Shown here piece after piece: positions 55,572-64,000 of a stretch of 64,000 bases of DNA (positions are counted from its first letter, which is position 1; the number at the start of each line of letters is the position of its first letter). The position numbers were made by a program, and so were the translations under genes. The stretch comes from Pseudophaeomoniella oleicola. Its lineage: Eukaryota > Ascomycota > Eurotiomycetes > Phaeomoniellales > Phaeomoniellaceae. The notes below the pieces were generated by a model. That model saw only the letters and a list, made by a program, of their open reading frames with translations, ran no database searches and was not told where the DNA came from. The stretch spans positions 1 to 64,000 of the forward strand of contig QWDQ01000080.1 in the NCBI GenBank assembly GCA_003868215.1. Direction: 5' to 3'.

Positions 55572-58035
55572 CCAAGTCAATTGCTGCAAGATATTGCGCC
55601 GGGTCTAGCGGAAGTTGAGAAGGGAGTATCCGGATAGTGCACATCGATTCACTATCTGAGTGGGTCATCCTCGGAAATACTGATCAACAACTGATACGCC
55701 GGCTGAGATCTCGTAAGATGGTCACGCGCACCATGGTCGTCTGTAGAGAGTTGATCAAGGTTCCGGACATGGACAGAGTGTGTTAAGAGATCGGTATTTG
55801 GGCAGCGGAGACCAGGCTCTACACGAGCATCACAGAAGCAGTGGCGGCCCCTTCACATGCAGCAGGCGTACACCCGCCGTTCTTGTTTGACTAGACCTTT
55901 TGTAAATCTAGTTCTACGCGCCATAGATGCAAGACACCGGGAAGAAAGATGGTGTGTACAAGAACAGTAGATCAAGATATTGAGCCTCATGATTGGCTTA
56001 GTCTAGGCAAAGTCGAGCAGCGATAGCAAGTCTCGAGTCGTCTGATAACCCCGCAACACCACCACCACATGGGATCAACTAGGATCGAATGGGCGAATCA
56101 GCGACGATTCAGGTCGGACGTGTGCACTCCACAGCCATATTGGATAGCGTAATCCAGGCGCAAAGCAGTGCTCAGACATGCCCACATGACGACTTGGACA
56201 AGAAATGAGTTTCAGACGAGCAAAAGGACAATAGAAGGAGCAGAGGAAAGGATGGGTGAGTAGCCTTGCACAACCCTCATCATGGGACTAGTTAGTCCAA
56301 GGCGAGGTCGGGAGAGAGACCAGACAAGCGAAAGGAATAAATAGATGTACAAGAGAAGGGATGAAACGGGAACAGCAAATCGGATGCTACCCTCTTGCCA
56401 TGTCTTGCTGTTGCTCTGTAAGACAATAATTCTGCACTCGTTCGATTTGTTGAATTTTGAGATCCGTGGCTTGTGCAAACATTACACCGCAGGCAGTGAA
56501 TACTACAGGCCAACCTGAGACTGATTCTCCTGACTGGGCGGGCATATTGAATGAACCGGAGGGGGGAGCTGATTCTGCGATGAGGAAGCATCTCCAGTAT
56601 TTGATCGATCACAGTCTGGATATTGGTCAGGAATCAGCGCAAGAACACAGTTTTGATGTGACGGATCATTGGTTGCGAGCTAAGGTACGGATTCAGAAGC
56701 TAAGGGGAGTTGCTGCTGCACCTACAACATTGGATTCCCTTTAACTAATCCTTGGGTTCTCTAGGCGAGCGCGACTTGCCCATCTTTGTCTAACCCGCGT
56801 GCCCGTGTCTGTCGAATTAGACCAGTCCATCCCACCTGCATACCGGATTGGTTCAACTGTTGGATGTAAACCTGGGATTCCAGCAAAGAGCGGTTTCCTC
56901 GGTTCCCACGTCTGATGGTGCGGTGCACTTGCACTACGGTATCACACGAGTTGAGCTGATCTGAGGTAAACCTTTTGGTCGTCGCGGTTCGGTTCTCAGC
57001 CCTTGTAAGTTACAGGTCAACTAACTACTTCTTCCAAAGTGGTGCACCCGCAATCCACTCGACGCTTCCCCGTGTTGTCCCTTATTGCTAAACAAACCCC
57101 CTCCCTCCGTCCCGAAACGACATTGGTAGAAAACCATCCTCGATCAACTTTCGATTCAATCAATCAATTATCCTCGGTGCTATCGCATCAACTATCAGCT
57201 CTGAATCGCATACCACAAAACTTTGATTCCACCAAAAGGCAGCTCTCGGAGACTCAACAAAACGTTCCTTTTCGTTGTTGCATAAATCGTTGAAGTAAAC
57301 GATCTGTTGTTCCGCAAGTCAGGTGCTTCGAGACTCAGGTAAGGCAAAACATCCCCATCAGATCACCTGACATGATCGACCCTTCAAGCTACATGAAATC
57401 GCATCGATCATCAAAGAGTTATCTCGGGCTGCGAGGGCCAACAATGCATTGATGATGGGTCGCATGCGCTCAATGCCTGACAAGCTTGCGCCACGCTGCT
57501 CATTATTCAACCTCGCCGTTGCTCATGTCGCACATCGCGTTACCCAAGCTTGCCTAACTGTCGGTCTTGTTGGGGCGCTTCTCGAGAGATAGACTAGTTG
57601 ATCGATGTCGGGTACCTTGTGACTATCTTTGATACTTGGTCATGCTGCTGCATTGCCGCGTCGAATCCTGAAGAGGTTATGAAGTTGCACCACCCGCTGA
57701 TTCATAGTCGCAGACTCCCGCTCACCCAAGTCTCAATGAAACAACAGAAACGGTCTGGATAAACGAATTGAAAACATCCATCGATCACAAAGCTGAAACA
57801 ACAGACGGCCTCCCACATCGCTCGTCTGTTGGAGTTGCGAACTGTTCCTGCTGTGGGTGTCCATCCGCGTGTTCCTCAACTCAAGGGAACCAAGTCAAGG
57901 TTTGCAATTCCTTCAGCACGACATCGATTATATCAGAGTGCTAACCGATATTCAAGCTTCGGAACTTCACGCTCGAAGGTTGAGCGACGACAGTCTGGTG
58001 TGGCAGGATTTCGCAGTTCGGTAGACCCAAACACA
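55572..58035. other. Gene-poor region and long leader, 2.5 kb
   Basis: 3' flank of the esterase gene and promoter or leader of the bHLH gene. A 95-codon frame at 56457-56744 and an 84-codon frame at 57039-57293 have no recognised domain. From 57829 the frame is open into the bHLH gene. Confidence 0.5.
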
Positions 58036-58919
58036 ATGGCCGACCAATCATTAGATCCGACCACTCCGCTTCCACCGGAGGGGTACACTTCAGTGTCTTC
58101 AAACAAGCGCAAAAGAGAAGACAGCGAGCAGGGAGATAGTGGCAGAGGGCTGAGGCCACATACAAATGGAGATTCGACACCTGTCCACAATCAAGAGCAG
58201 ATACAGCAGCAGTTACTACAAGCCATTGGTCAATCGAACGGCGTACAGGATGACGATAGCGCTCGAACAGCTCAGGCTGCGCTCGCGACTCCGATGGCGT
58301 CTTCAGACTATCCTCCTCCTCCTGACACGCCTTACGACACTCAGGCGCACGCGCTGTCTTATGGTGAAGACCCCCGTCACAGTCCCTCGGCAAGCATGAT
58401 TGGTTCTACGGCACATGCTCTATATGCAGCTCGTGAAGCCTCATCTCCGAATGCTCATTCCAAACCACCAGTAGGATCCGAGGAATGGCAACAGATCCGA
58501 AGAAGCAACCATAAAGAAGGTAAGTTCTTCTGTCGATCACTGGCAACTGATCCGGGCTAATATGATTTGTAGTCGAGAGGAGGCGACGCGAAACGATAAA
58601 TGATGGTATAAACGAGATTGCCAAGATCGTACCAGGATGCGAAAAGAACAAAGGTTCTATCCTGCAACGTGCAGTGGCTTACATCACAGATTTAGTGGCA
58701 GAGCGGAGCCGATGGCATAACGAACGTGGCACTCTCGATGCTGCAGTAAAAGAGCTGGCTTTCAGGATTGAGAAGATGAAAGAACAGGCAGATTCAGCTT
58801 GGGCGGATAGTGTTAAGTGGCAGAAGCGTTGTCGCGAAGCCGGCTTACATTTCGATGACTATGATGAAGCTGTGGTCGGTGAGAATGTTGGCCAAACAGA
58901 ACGGGTCGGTGCTGAATGA
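58036..58919 (+). CDS. Cbf1-like bHLH transcription factor
   Basis: Exons 58036-58519 and 58573-58919, with a 53-nt intron, give 276 residues. The disordered N-terminal half (MADQSLDPTTPLPPEGYTSV, KRKRED, Gln-rich) precedes a basic helix-loop-helix assembled across the splice: IRRSNHKEVERRRRETINDG continuing INEIAKIVPGCEKNKGSILQ. The HKEVERRRR basic region with E and R spacing predicts binding to CACGTG E-boxes and matches Cbf1/CPF1. A leucine-zipper-like coiled coil follows (LDAAVKELAFRIEKMKEQAD). Cbf1 acts at centromeres and in sulfur-amino-acid gene control in yeast. The frame is open 69 codons upstream to 57829 but MADQ fits a start better. Confidence 0.9.
58520..58572 (+). other. Intron of the bHLH gene
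   Basis: 53 nt, GTAAGT to TTGTAG. It splits the Val codon within the basic region HKE-V-ERRRR, a position inside the DNA-contacting helix. Confidence 0.93.
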
Positions 58920-59688
58920 CCTGCGAACAAAACACAATCTGGACTTTGGGGTTCCGTCTCTTTGATTCCTGTACATGAGCGAATGGCGTTGGACTGGAGC
59001 ACAGGAAAGGGGTATTGGGAGCATGATCCGATCAGATATGTCTGACAGGATACTGGCGTTACTTCAGATGTCCTTGGCTTCAATTCTATGCCGGGATTCA
59101 GCATTCATGAATCCATGAAGCAAACATCCCGAGTTTGCTCACCTTTAGCATGAGCATTTTGTATCAGATCTTAATATATGCACTCGTACATGAAGTAGCA
59201 AACAGGAGTACAATTTCAATACATATGCACGGTTAATGTCATGTGACCGAAGATAACGGGGCAGATTTCGCTCACATCAAATGCTGCTTTCATATGCCTA
59301 GCATGCTTCTACACAGCCAAACGCAAAATCGTCCAATAAATTCCTTTCGCCAAAGTCTTCTGGGGTATGTCTGTTGCTGTTAAACTCTGGTACAAGTATC
59401 TACCTATATATTCGGCATCTCCCAGTAGTCCAACTCTTCCGTCTATTGGAACGGAGGGACGAGCTGCCAGAATTCGCGCCTTCTGTTTGCTACATTGCAC
59501 ATTGCCTAGCATGTATGTACCTTGCTGAAGGGTGTGCGCAGCCTCCTTGCGCGTAATCGTCATATATCAAAACTCATCACCATTCTGCATTACTCCCAGG
59601 TCCTCTGAGTTTTTTTGGCTTCGCTCCGATTGTTTTTTTCCTGCAGTATGGTCGTTCTTGTTGTGATACATTAAATTCATCCGCGAAC
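58920..59688. other. Intergenic, 0.8 kb
   Basis: 3' flank of the bHLH gene and promoter of the DUF1152 gene. No gene is seen. Confidence 0.5.
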
Positions 59689-61371
59689 ATGTCGACGACA
59701 CGGGAGCTATGGCCGCTCAAAGAATTAGCCGCAGCGTTCTGTTGCTTCGAAGATAGGATCCTCGCAGTATTTCAGAGACTGCCACATAACGTGCGCTTCA
59801 TTCTACAGAGGCACCGTTCATTAAGTACCAGCCAGAACCTACCTTTCGTTCAGGTTGAAAACGAGATCGATCTCTGCCTAGCTTTCAGAGACGTTACTGG
59901 CCCCGGCATATCAGATGCTGCACTCTTCCATCTCGCGCGTGTTTGTGACGAGGTCTGGCAGTTCATCTTTCAGAATCACACCAGAGCTAGTCAGAGCAAA
60001 TCTCATGATAAGCGCTTGCTTCAACGTGTCTTTGTCGACCTTGGGCAACTCGCAAAGGGCGTAAGAAGCAATCCCGAGAAGATCGACCACGAAGTCAAGT
60101 TGCAAGTAATGAAATACGTTCCTGAACTGCATGGCGCAGATGGTGAAGCAAGGGTCATCGCGTCGTGGCAACCAGTCGTCGCAGTGGACCTTTCAGGATT
60201 ACCAGCCTTGCCATCATTAAGCGCCTCGCTTCCCGGGACCAATAATACTCAACCACAAGTCTTCACTGGAATTGGCACTGGTGGAGGCTCTGATATCATT
60301 TCGGCCAGTATATTAGGCCACCTCTTGCGTCAAGCGGGTAGGGAGATGGACCTTCTTATCTCAACCCGTTCACTCCTCACCGGTTCGCAAGGTAAACCTG
60401 GAAGCAAATCTATAGGTTCAAGGCGGGAGATATATGACCATGGGGGACATGCTTATGACACTCACAAGCAGGCTGTGGCAGACACGTACAGGGTTTTGGA
60501 AAAGACAGCAAGCGAAGGCAGAGATCTAGAGACCATCCCTTTGCCAAATCATAAGCAGGTTTGGATCGTGCTCGATCACGGTTCAGATATAAGTACGGCG
60601 CTTGAAGCCCGTCATGCGCACTACGAAAGGGGTTCTTCGACGCCCCCGGCTCCGTCGATCCCAACAGTCCCCGCTCTCAAGGACCAACTCTATGGCGTTA
60701 TCGACTACTACTGTCGCGGGAACGAGTCGGGCGGACGACCCATCGATACAGTCTTGGCAGTCGATACCGGTGGTGACGTTTTTGGGTCTCTTGCTACATT
60801 AGATCCCGCCTGGTATCCTAGCGGTATTGAGCAAGCAACAACACCGAAGTTCAGCACTCCAGACCAGGATACACGCACGATCCTTGAGCTGTGTCGTTCC
60901 GATCGACCTGGTCTGAACCTGGTCCTTGCCGTCCTTTGTCCAGGTTTAGACTCTCCACCAAATCTCTTTCGGATTGCCAAAGCGCTCCAAGCTGTTCGTT
61001 ATATTCCCAATGCCTCTGACAGGAAGCTCATGATCAGTCTATTGACTGAGCAGTATCATATGGACGGGACCGACGAGAGCCGATTTGGGAAGAGCAGTCT
61101 CTGTCTGCTGGAGGCGTTGAAGAGGAGGGATCGTCTTGAAGAGTCTCTTACTAATCAGGGTGAGAGTGGTGTTGGCAAAAGCACTTCTCAATCTGCGGGC
61201 AGTGGAGAGTGGGTTTGCCTTCCTCTTCCACCACATGTCATTCAGACGCGAGAAAACCCATGGGGGTCTTTCGTCTGGGTAACAGATACGATGGCTGAAA
61301 TTGTCATACTCGACGCAAGGAAACTGGGCAGTGTCATCAACCAACTGCAACCTGAAACAAAGGATGCTTAA
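59689..61371 (+). CDS. DUF1152-like protein
   Basis: A single exon of 560 residues. The first about 195 residues are helical (LWPLKELAAAFCCFEDRILA). The rest resembles DUF1152: VFTGIGTGGGSDIISASILG at about 200 is the Gly-rich, nucleotide-binding-like signature. Then come IDTVLAVDTGGDVFGSL, LNLVLAVLCPGLDSPPNLFR, and a C-terminal FVWVTDTMAEIVILDARKLG. DUF1152 is best known from bacteria and archaea and has no settled function; the Gly loop and the DTGGD motif suggest binding of a nucleotide or a phosphate. Cytosolic; no signal or membrane segment. No neighbour helps assign a role. Confidence 0.75.
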   Translation: MSTTRELWPLKELAAAFCCFEDRILAVFQRLPHNVRFILQRHRSLSTSQNLPFVQVENEIDLCLAFRDVTGPGISDAALFHLARVCDEVWQFIFQNHTRASQSKSHDKRLLQRVFVDLGQLAKGVRSNPEKIDHEVKLQVMKYVPELHGADGEARVIASWQPVVAVDLSGLPALPSLSASLPGTNNTQPQVFTGIGTGGGSDIISASILGHLLRQAGREMDLLISTRSLLTGSQGKPGSKSIGSRREIYDHGGHAYDTHKQAVADTYRVLEKTASEGRDLETIPLPNHKQVWIVLDHGSDISTALEARHAHYERGSSTPPAPSIPTVPALKDQLYGVIDYYCRGNESGGRPIDTVLAVDTGGDVFGSLATLDPAWYPSGIEQATTPKFSTPDQDTRTILELCRSDRPGLNLVLAVLCPGLDSPPNLFRIAKALQAVRYIPNASDRKLMISLLTEQYHMDGTDESRFGKSSLCLLEALKRRDRLEESLTNQGESGVGKSTSQSAGSGEWVCLPLPPHVIQTRENPWGSFVWVTDTMAEIVILDARKLGSVINQLQPETKDA

Positions 61372-62754
61372 ATGAACGTGAAATGGTCAGTCCGGAGCCC
61401 GACGGAACAGTTGTTTAGTAGCCTCTGCTTATAGCCTTATCTTATAGCCTTCAATGGAATTTTCGTGTACATAATTATCTTTAGACTGGTGACGTTCTGC
61501 TTGCAGAGTGCAGCACCGTTGAGGCTTCAAATCTGCACTCTCATATGATCTACATTGCAATCTCGGGTTTTCAAGTGGCACCAACTTGCAAAGAGAGGAG
61601 AGGTTGAAGGCGTCGGTCACTTGTATGCAGCCACGACGGTCGAATACTAGGCCCCTAAAAGGGACTAGTGGATATCTCGCCCTACATCACGAACCGCCGT
61701 CGATAATCCCACTTCATCTCCATCGTCGACTTGCCTCTTTCCTCTTCTCATCACGGGAAATACGCCCTGCTGCGCAAAGTGAGAGCAGTCCTTACGTTAC
61801 ATCATCATGGTAGTGTTACCGATATAGGCAAACACTGCATTATGGGTCAGGCAGACAAAGTAGGCAACTAGAGTCCACTCTATGTACTGAACAGGCGTTT
61901 CTCAAGCCCATTTCGTTTTAAGTACCTCATTGACCGCTCTTCAGGCATCGTTTCTCCCTTTTCTCATTCCTCGCGAATCTTTGCTGACATGATGTCCGAT
62001 CAGTCGGATCGGTGGTGTCTCTGTTCTCATATATGATCTTTTCACTGCCCCATTTGTCGCCTGGGTCGTCTTTCTTGCCTTGAGAAGAAATCTGCTCCTT
62101 TCTATTGAATGTACTAGAGCATCACCATCGTTCCATTTTGCCTGCAGGTTGATGCGTTCATGTGACCGATCGTCCAAGGTTATGGCCACCCCAACTGAAC
62201 ATTTTCCAATTTTGGGGTTTCCCCTCCTGTTCCAGGCGCAACGAGCTATGGATGCCTCTGGGACCCAAGTGTCCGACCGCCAGCCAAACGGGTGACCGAC
62301 TTTTCCGAAATGTCGGATTTGTGAAGTTGAAACAGTAGGCAAAGTCCTCTTGAGGAGCAGCCAGGCATCGAAAACCCTTGATGATACATACAATTCGAAG
62401 GTTTGCACGGTTGGGGGTGATTGTTGCACTTCGCCTCGCCTTTCAACGTCGGTCGAGTATGGAGGAATACCCTACACTTTGGCAGTTGTACAGCTCACTG
62501 TACGTAAAAACGTTGAAAGTATGGGAAATGTCTCTCTTGTCATCGACTGGTCTATTCAGTGCATCGCCCATCTTCCTCACTCCAGTTTGTGCAATTTTGA
62601 GGAATATATTAGACAATTGCTTCTTCCTCCCGTTTGATTCACATCATCTTCAACCAAAGTCTTCAACAGCAGCAGCCCGACTTTTCATTCCTTATCCTTT
62701 CACCTTAGTCAATCAACTAGCACCACATTACCCTAGGATCGATATCATCTCAAT
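61372..62754. other. Intergenic, 1.4 kb
   Basis: 3' flank of the DUF1152 gene and leader of the small CxxC gene. A minus frame (61941-62429, 162 codons) and a plus frame from 62378 lack recognised domains. The last 110 bases are pyrimidine-rich, as in fungal 5' UTRs. Confidence 0.5.
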
Positions 62755-63081
62755 ATGCCTAGCAAGACTACTCCATCTTGTAACGATCAAGGTACCCTTG
62801 GCGGTTCCTCAATTTCACTCGGCAACAGGCGCTCCCGGCCCATGCATGCCACACACACGAATCGTATCGCGGTTTCACCTACCACCGCGCCGCCGTCACC
62901 CTCTCCCATGGTAACTTCCGACATTGGACAGAGGCCTCGTCGTTCTGGTAACACACCAAATGCTTGGGCTCTGTCCGGAGGCAAGAACGTGTACTGCACC
63001 AACTGTAAAGATGGTCCATACGCAGCAGGCGGGCCTAATGTCGCTTGCGTCATTTGTGGCACCAAGCTTCCCGGTCGTTGA
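62755..63081 (+). CDS. Small protein with C-terminal CxxC pair
   Basis: 108 residues, single exon. The N-terminal 75 residues are Ser/Pro/Thr-rich and low in hydrophobics. The end has YCTNCKDGPYAAGGPNVACV followed by ICGTKLPGR, two CxxC knuckles 16 residues apart, as in zinc ribbons. No signal peptide. I recognise no family. The coding call rests on the zinc-ribbon-like ending and a leader typical of fungal genes; an upstream or downstream intron could extend it. Confidence 0.5.
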   Translation: MPSKTTPSCNDQGTLGGSSISLGNRRSRPMHATHTNRIAVSPTTAPPSPSPMVTSDIGQRPRRSGNTPNAWALSGGKNVYCTNCKDGPYAAGGPNVACVICGTKLPGR

Positions 63082-64000
63082 TCTGACCTGGGATGAAAGA
63101 GGGGGAAAAGAATAGGAAGGTCGAGAAGAAGTCGAGTCCGCAGCTAGGGCATGTCGTCCTAGCATTGAGTGTAGTGAGATACCAAGAGCCTAGGCATACA
63201 CGGGGGAGATCCGGGCTGTCGTTGATGGAACGCCCAGACGACAAGAAGAAGACAACGATACTAGGATCATGTTCCAGTCTACTACAGCCTACCACCCTCG
63301 ACGCCCTCTATATCATATACCCCTCCTTCTTCTGGAGACAGAGTCACTCGCTTCCAATCACTGGAGCCATTGTACCATCGCCAACCCCATCGATCTTTCA
63401 ACCATGGCAATGAATTCGCCGTCAATCAGCCCTTCGAAACTTTCACCGTCCTTAGATATCTCGTCCCTTTCCCCTTTCCCCACATCGATTTCTCCTATAA
63501 GCATGCGCGCATTTGGTTCTGGGCGTTCATTTGGTTCGATTTGCATCAGGTCAGGTTCAGGTTGTGGTTGGGTCAGGTCAAGGTCAGGCAATGTCATTTC
63601 ATTGCTGCGTTCTGTTCAAATGGGATACCTGTATCTCAACAGATTGGACGGAGTCTCGGGTGGTATTTGGCAAGGATTTGATTTGATTTTGGTCTGGTCT
63701 GGTCGATGCGATATATACCCCCCCTTGATTACAACACTCGCTGTAAGGTTCTTATTAGATAGCTAGATAGTTATAGATTTTTATATTGGCGGTTTTTTTC
63801 TTCCCTTTTTTCTCCCCGATATCTCTCTCTCTCTCTCTCCCCTTCGCCTTGAACAAACCTTTCCCCCCACACCATCGAATACTCAAAATTCAATATTGAC
63901 CTCTTCTTAAGGGGATGGGTCTAGTGTATACATCTTTGGAGAAGATTAAGGAGAAGTAAGGAGAGGGAAATGGGTCTCCTGGTCATGTCATGTCATGTCG
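63082..64000. other. Right edge, low-complexity intergenic
   Basis: Contains TCAGGT/CAAGGTCAGG repeats (about 63545-63590), CT runs (63822-63841) and TCATG repeats at the end. Frames overlap one another without domains. No gene is seen. Confidence 0.5.

Noticed and set aside
62378-62914. Plus-strand 178-codon frame
   Set aside because: Overlaps the small CxxC gene out of frame; hydrophobic but with no signal peptide at a sensible start and no family.

Overview
The window reads as nuclear DNA of a filamentous ascomycete (Pezizomycotina; Leotiomycetes is a guess only). The grounds are many short GT-AG introns (41-148 nt), an ascomycete-type PAK kinase (Cla4), a LaeA-like methyltransferase, a multi-LysM secreted protein, an intron-bearing tRNA-Gly, and a DNA transposon reduced to TpA-rich sequence by RIP-type mutation. 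One exception stands out. Bases 1 to about 278 encode a piece of a Bacteroidetes-type proline-catabolic dehydrogenase, and it meets the fungal sequence at a cytosine homopolymer, so the left edge is probably an assembly chimera or contaminant.

Layout. 0.3-7.7 kb: ankyrin-repeat protein, WDR70-like WD40 protein and a Thr-rich secreted protein, all on the minus strand. 7.7-10.5 kb: gene-free. 10.5-12.3 kb: phosphoserine aminotransferase and tRNA-Gly(CCC). 12.7-19.0 kb: three methyltransferases, namely a COMT-type O-methyltransferase diverging from a LaeA-like protein, then a HemK/PrmC-like release-factor methyltransferase. 19.9-25 kb: phenolic acid decarboxylase, a RIP-degraded pogo/Fot1-type transposon with visible inverted ends and TA target duplication, and a dimeric dihydrodiol/D-xylose dehydrogenase. 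25.9-28.8 kb: Cla4 kinase. 31.4-34.6 kb: a 1020-residue protein with 37-residue tandem repeats, an AT-hook and a C-terminal Zn2Cys6 cluster. 35.3-36.5 kb: autophagy E2 enzyme Atg3. 36.5-40.4 kb: gene-poor, with a decayed 3'-5' exonuclease-domain gene. 40.4-44.1 kb: a secreted protein joining LysM modules to a C-terminal CBM20, then an eight-cysteine small secreted protein. 44.5-45.7 kb: a frameshifted hypothetical gene. 46.3-47.2 kb: Nudix ADP-sugar pyrophosphatase. 47.2-49.1 kb: low-complexity DNA. 49.1-52.7 kb: a small secreted protein and a coiled-coil protein. 54.4-55.6 kb: secreted GDSL/SGNH esterase. 58.0-63.1 kb: Cbf1-like bHLH factor, DUF1152-like protein and a small CxxC protein.

How they work together: most genes are unrelated housekeeping units (serine synthesis, autophagy, polarity signalling, translation termination). 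The accessory parts are the secreted proteins (7.1, 40.5, 43.5, 49.1 and 54.4 kb) and the enzymes that could act on plant-derived phenolics and pentoses (19.9 and 23.6 kb), which would suit a plant-associated or saprotrophic fungus. No polyketide or peptide synthetase is present, so the methyltransferase group is not a recognisable secondary-metabolite cluster. All exon borders were assigned by eye from splice consensus and frame continuity. All family calls come from motif recognition, not database searches.
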